From Clostridium sp. AM58-1XD (GTDB lineage Bacteria; Bacillota; Clostridia; Lachnospirales; Lachnospiraceae): a stretch of 64,000 nucleotides of DNA. The stretch lies in assembly GCF_003464085.1 (NCBI RefSeq), contig NZ_QSDR01000002.1, forward strand, positions 124,001-188,000, written 5' to 3'. The position numbers were made by a program, and so were the translations under genes. The notes below the pieces were generated by a model. That model worked only from the letters and a program-made list of their open reading frames with translations, had not been told where the DNA came from and did not search any database. Of the stretch, positions 18,931 to 29,066 are shown piece after piece. Within the stretch, counting starts at the first letter, position 1. Each line of letters opens with the position of its first letter.

Positions 18931-20851
18931 TTACTCCACATTTTTCTTGAGTACTCCCAGCAGGATGGCCCCTGCTGCTGTTCCTGCCGCCAGAGCCGCC
19001 ACGTACAGAAGTGCATTTCCAACTACCGGGAATACGAAGATTCCTCCGTGAGGCGCCATCAGCGTACACCCGAATACCATGGAAAGAGCGCCTGCCACGC
19101 CGGAACCTGCCATACATGCGGGAATGACCCGGAGCGGATCAGAAGCTGCAAACGGAATTGCGCCTTCTGTAATAAAGGAAAGTCCCATAATAAAGTTTGT
19201 CGGTCCCGTCTTTCTTTCATCTTCTGTAAATTTCTTCTTAAAAAGCAGAGTTGCAAGGGCGATTGCACAGGGAGGAACCATACCTCCGATCATAACAGCC
19301 GCCATAATTCCGTAGTTTCCTGCCGCAATTGAGGCCGTGCCGAAGAGGTATGCGGCCTTATTGAAAGGACCTCCCATATCGATGGCCATCATCGCTGCAA
19401 CGACGATTCCGAGAATAACCGCGCTTCCTTCATTCATGGAAGCGAGTCCGTTATTGAGCATGGTATTTAAAGCGCCTACCGGCGGTTCAATGATGAAGTT
19501 CATGATCAGTCCCATAAGGAGCGTGCCGAACACAGGATAGAGAAGCATGGGCTTAATCCCGTCCAGGCTCTTTGGCAGACCGTCGAATACTTTTTTGAGG
19601 CCTTCTACCAGATATCCGGCGATGAAACCGGCTGCCAATGCCCCCAGAAAACCAGATGTTCCGCCGGCCGCCAGGGCGCCGCCTACAAAACCTGCCACCA
19701 GTCCGGGACGGTCAGCGATGCTTTCCGCTATAAATGCTGCCAGAATCGGAAGCATGAGCTAAAAGCAGTGCCTCCTATTCCTTTAAACAGGGCTGCGACC
19801 GGCGTAATCGTGCCGAACTGAGACCGCATTTCTGCCGACAGGCTGTTTCGTCGACACTCATACCATCGATTAAAAAAGAAATGGCAATCAGAATTCCGCC
19901 TCCCACGACAAAGGGAAGCATATGGGATACGCCGTTCATCAGATGCTTGTAAATCTGGTGTCCTGCACCGCCCTTGTTCTTATCCCCGCGGGAGTGTTCC
20001 GCCGTTTTGGCATTTCCATGGAATACGGGAGCGTCCCCTTCCAAAATCCTGGAAATCATGGTTTCCGCCTTGCTGATGCCGTCTGCTACAGGGCATTCAA
20101 TGACTTTTTTTCCATCGAAACGATCCATAGGAACATTCGTATCAGCGGCTACGATGATTCCATCCGCTTCGGCGATCTCCTGATCCGTCAGGACATTCTT
20201 CGCTCCGCTGGAACCTCTTGTCTCAACTTTAACGAACAGCCCCATCTCTTTTGCCTTTTTTTCTATGCTTTCTGCGGCCATGTACGTATGGGCGATTCCC
20301 GTCGGACAGGCCGTTACGGCTAAAATCATTCTCTGCTTCGGCGCAGGTTTTGCCGTCTCCTGTTCGGCGATCCGCCTTTCTTCCTCTTCGTCCTTGATTT
20401 TTTCCGTTTTTTCTATAATCTCCAAAAATTCTTCCTTCGTCTTTGCTCTCTTTAACTCTTTCACAAAATCCTCGTCCATTAACAGTACCGAAAGTTTGCT
20501 TAATACGTCCAGATGAACGTTGTCTTTCGTATTCGGTGCAGCGATCAGGAAAATCAGATCCACCGGTTCATCGTCCAGCGCCTCATAATCCACGCCTTCT
20601 TTGACCACCATCGCCGCCAAACCAGGTTTTCTGACCGCCTGGCATTTGCCGTGGGGAATGGCAATCCCGTCTCCGACTCCAGTAGTTCCTTCTTCCTCTC
20701 TGGCATAAACCGTCTTCCTGTATTCTTCCACATCAGAGATATTTCCGCTCTCCGCCATCAAGGCGATCACCGCATCCAGCGCCTCTTTTTTGTTCTGCAC
20801 CCTGCCGTTCAGATCTATGCTCTCTTTTGCGAGTAAGTCTGTAATTTTCAT
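18931..20851 (-). pseudogene. fruA: PTS fructose-specific EIIABC component, broken by two frameshifts
   Basis: This permease takes up fructose and phosphorylates it to fructose 1-phosphate. The N-terminal EIIA has phospho-His68 in AIPHGKC, and EIIB has phospho-Cys182 in VTACPTGIAHT. EIIC begins around HMLPFVVGGG and continues in a separate fragment (18931-19755). Restoring one base near 19841 (CCC read as CC) and one near 19757 (AGC-TTC-ATG read as AGCTCATG) gives a continuous protein of 640 residues, the family length. It follows fruK by 49 bases. The breaks look like sequence errors. Confidence 0.92.
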
Positions 20852-20900
20852 ATATATTACCTCCTTTTCCCTATATCCTGCTTCCGTTTCCCTTTTCCGC

Positions 20901-21809
20901 TCAAAAAGACAACTGACTTAATATCTCTTCTACTTTTGCTTTTTCAGCAAGGCCCTCAGAAAAGGCACTTGCACTGCCGGCTGCTATTCCCATCTGGAAG
21001 GCTTCTTTATAATTTCCGCTCATGTTATATCCGGCCAGAAATCCTGCCACCATGGAATCTCCCGCTCCTACAGAATTCACTACGCGGCCTTTCGGCGCAG
21101 GACTTTCATATGTCCGCCCGTCTTCGTCTACAAGGACGGCTCCGTCTCCCGCCATGGATACGAGTACGTTCCTGGCTCCTTTCTCCTGCAGCTTCTTCGC
21201 ACATTCAACAATCTCTTTCCTGGTGTTCAATTTCCGTCCGAAAATTTCCCCCAGTTCATGGTTATTCGGTTTTATAACGAACGGATGATACGAAAGGACA
21301 TTGACAAGAAGGTCTTTCGTGGCGTCTACTGCAATTCTGATTCCTTTTCCATCGAGTCTTTCCATAATATCGCTGTAAATCGTATCCGGCAGAGCCGACG
21401 GGATGCTCCCGGCAAGCACCAGAATGTCTCCTTCTTTCAGATGATCCAGCTGGCCGTAAAGCTCTGAAAGCGCCTCATCCGGTATGGAAGGTCCCATTCC
21501 ATTGATCTCGCTCTCCTCGTCTGAACGCAGCTTTACGTTAATTCTGGAATAGCCGTCTTTCAGAAAAATCATCTCTTCCCCGCAACCAAGTTCCGTAAGC
21601 CGCCGTCTGATCTCCGTCCCTGTAAAACCGGCCAAAAATCCAAGAGCCCTGCTTTCTATTCCCAGGTTGTTCAGCACGATGGAAACGTTAATCCCTTTTC
21701 CTCCTGGAAACATCACTTCTTTTTCCGTTCTGTTCACCACACCTGTCTGGAAATGTTCGACAGAGGCAATGTAGTCCAAAGACGGATTGAACGTCACGGT
21801 ATATATCAT
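20901..21809 (-). CDS. fruK: 1-phosphofructokinase
   Basis: A 302-residue PfkB-family kinase that converts fructose 1-phosphate to fructose 1,6-bisphosphate. The N-terminal TVTFNPSLDYI, the FPGGKGINVS substrate loop and the C-terminal catalytic VGAGDSMVAGFLAG are all intact. The start at 21809 is chosen for the AAAGGAGA site upstream; the open frame extends six codons further without a better site. It is first in the operon with fruA and the DeoR-type gene. Confidence 0.96.
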   Translation of the reverse strand: MIYTVTFNPSLDYIASVEHFQTGVVNRTEKEVMFPGGKGINVSIVLNNLGIESRALGFLAGFTGTEIRRRLTELGCGEEMIFLKDGYSRINVKLRSDEESEINGMGPSIPDEALSELYGQLDHLKEGDILVLAGSIPSALPDTIYSDIMERLDGKGIRIAVDATKDLLVNVLSYHPFVIKPNNHELGEIFGRKLNTRKEIVECAKKLQEKGARNVLVSMAGDGAVLVDEDGRTYESPAPKGRVVNSVGAGDSMVAGFLAGYNMSGNYKEAFQMGIAAGSASAFSEGLAEKAKVEEILSQLSF

Positions 21810-21840
21810 AATCCGTTCTCCTTTCATGTTTGAATCATTG

Positions 21841-21918
21841 TGACCGTTTTTGAATGTTTTTGTTCTTCATGGCTCTATTGTACGCCTACAATCAGTCTTT
21901 GTCAATCACAATCGGTCA
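21841..21918 (-). promoter_or_regulatory. fruK promoter flanked by two DeoR-type operator half-sites
   Basis: TTGACA (21900-21905) and TACAAT (21877-21882) are 17 bases apart on the minus strand. A TGACCGATTGTGA site (minus strand, 21906-21918) abuts the -35 box, and TGACCGTTTTTGAA (plus strand, 21841-21854) lies downstream of the start of transcription. Both match the arms of the repeat before the DeoR gene. Confidence 0.7.
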
Positions 21919-22016
21919 TTTTCAGTCGTTTAAAATCATACAAAATTTTATTCCATTTTTTGTCTAAAATGTATATTAATGGTCCAGGTACTGAAACAGG
22001 ATACCGCCGGATAAGC

Positions 22017-22072
22017 AAAAACAGCGATGCCCTGTTTCCCATAATCCGGGATCCCACAGGGCATCACTGTTT
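22017..22072 (-). terminator. Terminator after hflC
   Basis: A long stem (AACAG.GATGCCCTGT against ACAGGGCATC.CTGTT) is followed on the minus strand by TTTTTGCTT, an intrinsic terminator for hflK-hflC. It also separates them from the fructose operon. Confidence 0.75.
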
Positions 22073-22103
22073 ATCATCTTCCTAGTGCTTTATTTTTATT
22101 CAT

Positions 22104-22979
22104 TTACTGGTAATTTCCAATCAAAACTCTCGCAAGTTCACTGTCCTTATCCAGAATAATCGTCTTATTGCTGCCGACCAGCGTCTTCTTCAAAGCGTCC
22201 AGGCTTCTTACATAATTATAAAAGTCAGCCTTCGATTCGTCGTTATATGCCTCACTCAGGATCTGCATGTATCTTGCTTCTCCCTCTGCCTTGATTTTTT
22301 CCGCCTCTGCCTCTGCTCTGGCGATCGTTTCTTTTACCGTCCTGTCCGTCTCGTTTTTAATCAGGCTGGACTGGTAATTACCGTCCGCCGTATATCCTGC
22401 GGCAATATTGTTCCTTTCGGAAATCATCCTCTGGTATACAGATTCTTTATTGCTGTCGGGAAGATCCAGTTTTTTCGTCTCAACGCTGTAAATATGAATT
22501 CCATAGGAATCCATGACATCACCGATATTATCCGTAATCGCCGCCGCAAGCTTCCCGTCACGGCCGGAGATAATATCCTGCTGATTCGTTGCTGACAAAA
22601 CGTTTTTTATCGAGTTATAAACCACGTTTCCCAGACGGATTTCCGCCTTTTCACGGCTTGCGTTCAAAGAGGTCAGATACTTCAGCGGATCTTCAATATC
22701 CCATATAACGAAAGAATCCACCGTCATGACTTTCTTATCCCTCGTGGTAATATCGCTGGGGATCAGATCAGAAATCATTTTGTATTTCGGTATGCTCTGT
22801 GTCTTCTGAACAAAGGGCAGTTTGAAAGACAACCCGGGATCAGACTTGATATCCACGACACGTCCAAACTGTGTAATCAGTTTATATTCTCTCGCAGTCG
22901 TCGTGACGGCTGAATCCCCGAGGATAACGACCACTGCCAGAAGGAGCAGCACTGCAAATGTACCTTTTAGCTTTTTCAT
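22104..22979 (-). CDS. hflC: SPFH-domain membrane protein HflC
   Basis: A 291-residue band-7 protein. It has one N-terminal membrane anchor (residues about 7-24) and an SPFH domain (YKLITQFGRVVDI, KKVMTVDSFVIWDIEDPLKYL), followed by a long alpha-helical coiled region (ETDRTVKETIARAEAEAEK). HflK and HflC form a ring that caps the FtsH protease in bacteria where this has been studied. Its ATG overlaps the stop of hflK by four bases, so the two are translationally coupled. Confidence 0.92.
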   Translation of the reverse strand: MKKLKGTFAVLLLLAVVVILGDSAVTTTAREYKLITQFGRVVDIKSDPGLSFKLPFVQKTQSIPKYKMISDLIPSDITTRDKKVMTVDSFVIWDIEDPLKYLTSLNASREKAEIRLGNVVYNSIKNVLSATNQQDIISGRDGKLAAAITDNIGDVMDSYGIHIYSVETKKLDLPDSNKESVYQRMISERNNIAAGYTADGNYQSSLIKNETDRTVKETIARAEAEAEKIKAEGEARYMQILSEAYNDESKADFYNYVRSLDALKKTLVGSNKTIILDKDSELARVLIGNYQ

Positions 22980-24091
22980 TGCTGTCCCCCCTCTCCCGCC
23001 TGGCTTCCGGCCGAAGCGTCCGTTTTTGTGTCTGGATCTGTCTGTTCCTGCGTCTGCTGTATAATCTCGGAAAACGGCTCCAGAGGCAGCATGGTCTGCA
23101 CGCCGTCCGAATCATTGATAATCACCTTCAGTGACGGAAGCACATCTTCCATCGTTTCATAGAACATTCTCTTCTTCGTAATCAGCGGATATTTCATATA
23201 TTCCTTATACATGTCGTTAAAACGGGCGGTTTGGCCTTCCGCTTCGCTGATTCTCTGCTGCTTATATGCTTCGGCCTCCTGCTTCGTCTTATCGGCCTTG
23301 GAATTCGCCGCAGGCAGCTGCTCCGACTGATACTTCTTGGCTTCATTAATCGCGGTGTCCATTCCCTGCTTGGCATCCTCAACCGCTTTAAACGCATTAT
23401 TTACATCGTCTGTCGGAGGCTGGGCATCCTGAATCGTAACGTTGTAAATACCGTATCCGATATTCTCCTGTTCAAGACGACGCGACAGAAGATCCTTTAC
23501 CTTTGCCTGAATCTCGGCCTTGCCCGTCGTGATAACATCGTCTACATTGTATATGCCGACGGTATCGCGGATATAGGACTGAGCCAGGTTTTTAATGATA
23601 TCCTTCGACGTATCGCTGTGGATATATGCCTGAACGGGGTCTACGATCTGGTATTCAATATAGAAGTCCACGTTGACAAAATTAAAATCCTTTGTGATCA
23701 TTTCTGATTCTGATTTCACAGATACAGGATTGTTCTCACTGTTGGCGTGGTTCTGCTGGTCATAATCAGGGTCATACCCAATCGGCATACCGATAATGCT
23801 CTTCGTCATCCGGTGAACTCTCTGCACAAACGGAATCTTAAAATGGAGGCCGGAAGTTTCCACTACCTGTGGTTTTCCAAATGTAGTTATGACAGCCGTC
23901 GTATCTTCATTCAGCGTATAATATCCGCCGAATGCAAAAGAAACGGCAACAGCTGCTGCCGCAACCACAACCACTGCCCGCTTTGCAACTGTTAATATGC
24001 CTTCTTTTGGAAGACGGCCATTCTCTCTGTTGTCACTGCCGTCAGGGGAAGGGTTCATCCCGCCCTGACCTTTCTTAAAATTCCATTTCAT
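22976..24091 (-). CDS. hflK: SPFH-domain membrane protein HflK
   Basis: A 371-residue partner of HflC. A Gly/Asn-rich N-terminus precedes a membrane anchor (AVVVVAAAAVAVSFAFGGYY, about residues 37-56). The SPFH domain follows (TTAVITTFGKPQVVE, FVNVDFYIEYQIVDPVQAY), then a helical region with QEAEAYKQQRISEAEGQ and a Gln-rich tail. The start at 24091 (MKWNFKKG) is preferred over 24130 because GGAG lies upstream and the family begins this way. It follows the dipeptide epimerase gene by 78 bases. Confidence 0.9.
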   Translation of the reverse strand: MKWNFKKGQGGMNPSPDGSDNRENGRLPKEGILTVAKRAVVVVAAAAVAVSFAFGGYYTLNEDTTAVITTFGKPQVVETSGLHFKIPFVQRVHRMTKSIIGMPIGYDPDYDQQNHANSENNPVSVKSESEMITKDFNFVNVDFYIEYQIVDPVQAYIHSDTSKDIIKNLAQSYIRDTVGIYNVDDVITTGKAEIQAKVKDLLSRRLEQENIGYGIYNVTIQDAQPPTDDVNNAFKAVEDAKQGMDTAINEAKKYQSEQLPAANSKADKTKQEAEAYKQQRISEAEGQTARFNDMYKEYMKYPLITKKRMFYETMEDVLPSLKVIINDSDGVQTMLPLEPFSEIIQQTQEQTDPDTKTDASAGSQAGEGGQQ

Positions 24092-24169
24092 AATAAAGTT
24101 TATCTCCTTTTTGGCTGACGGCCGCGTCATCTGCAGAACATTCGGATCATGCCGGTATCATATGATCCG

Positions 24170-25257
24170 TTACAGATAGCGGATGCCTTCGATGCCCTTG
24201 ATGCCGAGACCTGGATCATCGCTTACCGTAATCTCTCTTTCATTGAAGACAGCACCGCCCATAACCGGGTCTTCTCTGCACAGGACTGGACCGTCCAGAT
24301 CAATTTTCGTAATAATTTTCTTGGCACATGCGAGGTGCACAGCCGCATTGACGCTCACCTTTGCTTCCAGCATACACCCAATCATGCACTCCACTCCATA
24401 GACTTCAGCAGCGGACGCGATCTTCAGCGCATTGTAAAGGCCGCCGCATTTCATCAACTTAATGTTGACAAGGTCCGCGGCCCTCATCTGCATGATCTTC
24501 ATGGCGTCTTCCGGAGAAAATACGCTTTCATCTGCAAGTACAGGCACATAAGAGCGTTCCGTTACGTACTTCAGGCCCTCGAAATCATGAGCCTTTACCG
24601 GCTGCTCCACGAACTCTATAAAGAGTCCCTTCTCCTGCATTCCGTTCAGGATTCTGACGGCCTCTTTCGGCTCCCATCCCTGATTGGCATCGATGCGGAT
24701 CGCCACATCATTTCCTACAACGGCGCGAATCGCCGACAGGCGGGCGATGTCCTTCTGCGGCTCCTTTCCCACCTTGACTTTCAGGCAGTCATATCCTCTG
24801 CGGACGGCGTCTTCCGCATCCCGCACCATCTCGTCCGGCTCGTTTACGCTGATTGTGATATCCGTTACGATGGATTTTCTGGCACCTCCCATCAATTTAT
24901 AGACGGGAATCTTATAGAGCTGTCCATAGAGGTCCCAGCACGCCATATCGACAGCGGCTTTTGCGCTGGTATTTTTAAGGATGGAAGACTGAATCGCCGT
25001 CATCAGATCCTCAAATTCATCCACGTCTTTTCCAATCAGGACCTTTTTGATATGGTCATTGACCGCGCCGATAATGGAGCCAGTCGTATCCCCCGTAATC
25101 ACTCCCGTAGGCGGCGCCTCCCCATAACCTACGTTCCTGTATCCGTTGTAATTTCTACAATCACATCTTCCACGCTGTTTACTGACCTCAGAGCCGTTTT
25201 AAACGGAACCCGCAGAGGCACGGATATCATTCCAAGCCTTATGTCTGTAATTTTCAT
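24170..25257 (-). pseudogene. L-Ala-D/L-Glu-type dipeptide epimerase (enolase superfamily), one frameshift
   Basis: Mandelate-racemase/MLE-type enzyme. The barrel part (24170-25102) shows catalytic Lys in CLKVKVGKE, metal ligands in RIDANQGW, EFVEQPV and ADESVF, and the distal LMKCGG. The N-terminal capping domain is encoded in another frame from the ATG at 25257 (MKITDIRLGMISVPL). One missing base near 25134 (GGA-AAC-GTA read as GGAACGTA) explains the break and gives 362 residues, the usual length. Such epimerases convert L-Ala-D-Glu in murein peptide recycling. The divergent DUF819 membrane protein is a frequent neighbour of these genes. Confidence 0.85.
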
Positions 25258-25424
25258 ACTTGCCTTCTCCTTTTTCTTTCGTTATAAGCGTTCAGAACAT
25301 CCTGTCTTTTTGCATGGCCGGCTGTCCTGAACAGGTCTTTCTCTATTGTAAATGGAAATTGCAGCCGCTTCAAGTAAATTTTTCTCCAATATACCTGTTA
25401 TTTTTATGAATTCTTGCAATTTTC

Positions 25425-25468
25425 TTGCAATATTATAAAAAATAAAGTATATTTATAACATCGATGTT
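25425..25468 (+). promoter_or_regulatory. Promoter and palindrome before the DUF819 gene
   Basis: TTGCAA (25425-25430) and TATATT (25448-25453) are 17 bases apart on the plus strand. The 12-bp perfect palindrome AACATCGATGTT (25457-25468) covers the expected start of transcription and is a plausible operator. The gene has a strong AAAGGAGGGG ribosome site. Confidence 0.6.
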
Positions 25469-25503
25469 AAAAAAACATAAAAATTTTCAAAAGGAGGGGA
25501 CCT

Positions 25504-26667
25504 ATGATCACTAATGGTTTCACTTACATCGCTGTTCTGATTCTGCTGGCTGGACTTCTGGTTGGGGCCCAGAAAGTCACAAAATGGAAATTTTTTGACT
25601 GGGTGCCGCCCATTGTGCTGCTCTATCTTCTCACAATGATATTCTGCACATTTAAAGTATGGGATATGGAATCCACCGCCGGCGCTTATTCCGCGATGAA
25701 AAACAACATTCTCTATGCCATGATTTTCCTCATGCTGCTGCGCTGCGATATCCGGAAAATCTTAAAACTCGGGCCGCGTATGCTGGGCGGCTTCTTCGCT
25801 GCCAGCGTTTCCATCGGCCTCGGTTTCATTATTACATACGCAGTTCTTCACACTTCTCTCGGAAGCGAAGCATGGAAAGCGCTGGGAGCGCTCTGCGGAA
25901 GCTGGATGGGCGGCTCAGGAAACATGGTTGCCGTTCAGGCGGCTCTTGATATCGGGGAAGCGGACATGGGCTATGCCCTTGTAATCGACTCCATCGACTA
26001 CTCCCTCTGGGTAATGTTCCTGCTCTGGGTCATCAACTTCGCCCCCAAGTTCAATAAGTGGACAAAAGCCAGCACAAAAACCCTCGATGAGGTATGTGCA
26101 CGTTTGGAAGAGGAAGAGAAGGAAGAAAAGGGCAATATTACATTTTCCACAATTCTGTTTCTGATCGGCCTGGCTCTGACAGTATCGGCTGCAGGCCAGA
26201 ACGTAGGCGCCCTTCTCCAAAAGGCAATGCCATTCCTGGACAAGTCCACCTGGATCGTACTCGTCGTTACTCTGGTCGGACTGATCGGAGCTGTCACACC
26301 TGTCGGCAAAATGGCCGGAGGCGCAGAGCTTTCCAACGTTATGCTCTACATTATCGTTGCTCTCCTCGCTTCCCGCGCAAGCCTTCTGGAAATGTCGGAT
26401 GCACCGTTATGGATTGCGGCCGGACTTATGATCCTGGCGATCCACGCCATCCTTCTTCTGATCCTTGCGAAGCTGTTTAAACTGGATATGTTCACCTGCG
26501 GCGTCGCCAGCCTTGCCAATATCGGCGGTACGGCATCTGCACCAATCCTTGCAGGCGCATACAGTTCTGCGCTCGTTCCTGTCGGCGTACTGATGGCTCT
26601 TATGGGATACGTAATCGGTACGGGAGGCGGACTGATCGTTGCACGGATCATGTCCATGTTTGCATAG
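25504..26667 (+). CDS. DUF819-family integral membrane protein (putative transporter)
   Basis: A 387-residue protein with about ten hydrophobic segments, a central charged loop (LEEEEKEEKGN), and Gly-rich motifs typical of DUF819 (ALCGSWMGGSGNMVAV, ASLANIGGTASAPILA). The repeated GGSGN/GGTAS motifs in two halves recall sodium-coupled exchangers, so transport is likely but the substrate is unproven. It is transcribed away from the dipeptide epimerase, suggesting a role with murein-derived dipeptides or amino acids. It is one of the few plus-strand genes. Confidence 0.85.
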   Translation: MITNGFTYIAVLILLAGLLVGAQKVTKWKFFDWVPPIVLLYLLTMIFCTFKVWDMESTAGAYSAMKNNILYAMIFLMLLRCDIRKILKLGPRMLGGFFAASVSIGLGFIITYAVLHTSLGSEAWKALGALCGSWMGGSGNMVAVQAALDIGEADMGYALVIDSIDYSLWVMFLLWVINFAPKFNKWTKASTKTLDEVCARLEEEEKEEKGNITFSTILFLIGLALTVSAAGQNVGALLQKAMPFLDKSTWIVLVVTLVGLIGAVTPVGKMAGGAELSNVMLYIIVALLASRASLLEMSDAPLWIAAGLMILAIHAILLLILAKLFKLDMFTCGVASLANIGGTASAPILAGAYSSALVPVGVLMALMGYVIGTGGGLIVARIMSMFA

Positions 26668-26728
26668 CGGGCACATAAGCGCTTATACGTGCAGCCGCCT
26701 GTAGCGCGGAAACATCGTGTATATTGAT

Positions 26729-26796
26729 AAAGGAGCACAGCTTCTGTAGGGAAACCGTTACGGTTCGCCTTAAGAAGCGTGCTCCTTTTCTATTTT
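26729..26796 (+). terminator. Terminator after the DUF819 gene
   Basis: AAAGGAGCAC and GCTTCT pair with AGAAGC and GTGCTCCTTT around a loop that holds a further small stem. TTTTCTATTTT follows. It also protects against read-through from the opposing thioesterase gene. Confidence 0.75.
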
Positions 26797-26828
26797 CATT
26801 TTACAGACATGCCGCGTATTCGGATCCG

Positions 26829-27299
26829 TCAAAAGCCTTCAATCCTTCTGCGTTTGCGAAGCAAATACCGTTTTTCTCCGCCGTTCCACTCCTCCCGTTC
26901 TGTTTCCGTCTGCAGTTCGAGCCCGGGAACCTTCACCGCCTTTCCCTCCTCGTCTATGGCAACCATAACCATGTATGCTCTGTTTATGCTCCTTCTCATT
27001 CCATACTGATCCTCAATATACGTATCGACCCGGACCTCCATCGATGAATTTCCAACATAGGTCAGCTTGCCGCTCAAAACAATCATATCATTCAAATGTG
27101 CTCCTGATTTAAAGCTCAGATTGTCGATCGCCGCCGTCGTGACTTCCCTCTGGCAGTGCCTCCTGCTTACAATTCCGGCCAGCTCGTCAATCCACTGCAG
27201 AAGCATGCCGCCGAACAGCCTGCCGTGTCCGTTAATATCTTTGTAGCGCAGAACATAAACCTGCTCCGTTCTGGACTCTTCTACGCGCTTTTTTTCCAT
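26829..27299 (-). CDS. Acyl-CoA thioesterase, hotdog fold
   Basis: A 156-residue hotdog protein of the YciA/BFIT type. It carries the DINGHGRLFGGMLLQWIDE helix (N..G..FGG...D), and the SNSSMEVRV-like region (GNSSMEVRVDTYI) follows. These enzymes hydrolyse acyl-CoA in the cytoplasm. The start at 27299 is chosen for the GGAGAGG site; the open frame runs a further 39 codons through a terminator hairpin. It lies 120 bases after the acyl-CoA synthetase gene, at the end of the catabolic gene group. Confidence 0.85.
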   Translation of the reverse strand: MEKKRVEESRTEQVYVLRYKDINGHGRLFGGMLLQWIDELAGIVSRRHCQREVTTAAIDNLSFKSGAHLNDMIVLSGKLTYVGNSSMEVRVDTYIEDQYGMRRSINRAYMVMVAIDEEGKAVKVPGLELQTETEREEWNGGEKRYLLRKRRRIEGF

Positions 27300-27357
27300 C
27301 TTCCTCTCCTCCATCCTTTGTAGCTGCATGTTCGCACTGCCAGCGCCTTTTACGAAA

Positions 27358-27419
27358 TTCAAAAGCAGGATGCTGCCAAAAGAAAAGCGTTCATTCCGCT
27401 TTACTTCCGGCAGCATCCT
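27358..27419 (-). terminator. Terminator after the acyl-CoA synthetase gene
   Basis: An 11-bp perfect stem (AGGATGCTGCC/GGCAGCATCCT) begins directly at the stop codon and is followed on the minus strand by GCTTTTGAATTT. Its loop carries a second small stem. Confidence 0.75.
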
Positions 27420-29029
27420 CTATGAAAACAGCATTTTTTCAATCATATTTTTAATGACTCTCTTATCAATCTTACCATTGTGAGTTTTCGGAATCTCCTC
27501 TACGAAGACCACATACTCCGGAATTTTAAAACGGGCAATTCTGGCCTTCAGCATATCTTTGATATCTGCCTCCGAAGCTGCGGCTCCCTGCTCCAGCCTG
27601 ATCATGGCTGCCGGTACTTCCATATATTTCTCATCCGGCACTCCGACTACTGCGGCTTCCGCCACGCCCGGCAGGGTATGGATCACATTTTCAATATCAA
27701 AGCTGCATATCTTTTCCCCTCCGCGTTGATCATATCCTTTTTTCTGTCCACGACGTACAGAAAGCCTTCCTGATTGTAACAGCCCAGATCCCCGGTCTTC
27801 AGCCAGCCTTCTTCAGAAATCAGATCCGTCTGCTGATGGTAGTACTCATCCAGCACGAAGCTTCCCCTCAGGCAGATTTCACCGATTTCATTTTCCCGAA
27901 GTTCTTCTCCGCTGTCATCCACAATCTTGACCTGCAAATCCGGCATTGGAACGCCCGACGCTCCGATCCACGGGCTGTCCGCCGCTCCCTGTGGAAATAT
28001 CGTCCCAGCGCCCGCCGTTTCTGTCATCCCATACACGGTATGGAACTGAGCCTGGGGCATCCATTCTTTTAATTTCCGTATATTCTCGGGAGCCATGTTT
28101 CCGCTGCCGCATGCAAATCCTTTCATGGACGGAATCTCCGGGTACATCTCCCGTTTTTCTAAGAGCATGGAAAATACAGTCGGCGAAGCATGGTAAAACG
28201 TGATCTGTTTTTCTATAAAACAGGTGAGCATACGGTCAGGGTCCACCCGCCGCATGATAAATACCGTGCCTCCGACGGTGAGAAAAACGGAGAGAATACA
28301 TATCATTCCCGTCACATGATACATGGGAGTCGCTATGACAGAGCTGTCGGCTTCGCTCAGATTCAGCGTCTTTCTATACGCCTCAACCGAGTTCATGACG
28401 TGGTAATTTTTCATCACAACGCCCTTGCTCCTGGATGTAGTGCCTGATGTAAACATAAGAACTGCGGCGTCTTCCCACGTTCCCTGAGGTTCTGCATCAT
28501 TCTCTGATTTTGATTCGTTCCAGGACCATTCCAAATCACTGTTTCCACTGTCTTTTGAAACGACCGTCTTGATTCCGGTCAGTTCCGCTATCCACGGCTC
28601 AAACTTTTCTTCACAGACAACAGCCGCTACTTCTGCTTTCTCAATAAGAGATAAAATCTCCGGTTTCTGGAACTTTCCCGGAAGAGGGACGGCTACAGCC
28701 CCAATTTTATTGACCGCCAGATAAGAAACGCAGAATTCAATCCCATTAAAGAGGAGAATGCCGACATGGTCTCCCTTTCTGACTCCCAGTCCGTCCTGAA
28801 GCACAGCCGCCATTTTATCCGACAGATCCAGAAGCTGGGCATAGGAGAAGCTGTTTCCCATATCATCTTCCACCGCCGTTTTATCCGGCAGCCTGGCCGC
28901 TGTCCGGCGCAAGGCATGATACAGACTGTCTGCCATGCCCTTATAAACATGAACCCGGCGCCCATTTATCTCTGCCTCCGTTACTTCAGAGCAGACGTGG
29001 TCCGGCCAGTAATTTTCCCAAGATAACAT
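27420..29029 (-). pseudogene. Acyl-CoA synthetase (AMP-forming), one frameshift
   Basis: ANL-superfamily ligase that activates a carboxylic acid with ATP and CoA. The N-terminal fragment (27683-29029) contains the phosphate loop MFTSGTTSRSKG, the YGMTETAG motif, the LKTGDLG ATP site and the hinge VDRKKDMI. The C-terminal fragment (27420-27686) carries the mobile domain with the catalytic Lys in THNGKIDKR. One missing base near 27725 (AAC-CGC-GGA read as AACGCGGA) restores KDMINRGGEKI, giving 536 residues. The acid substrate cannot be told from sequence. It follows the GntR-family gene by 37 bases. Confidence 0.9.
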
Positions 29030-29066
29030 TTTTCTTTTTCCTTTCCGTCAGGAAAGACAGCATGGT

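Noticed and set aside
24149..25330. Plus-strand frame of 393 codons
   Set aside because: Antisense shadow of the dipeptide epimerase. It runs across the frameshift, but its composition is not protein-like.
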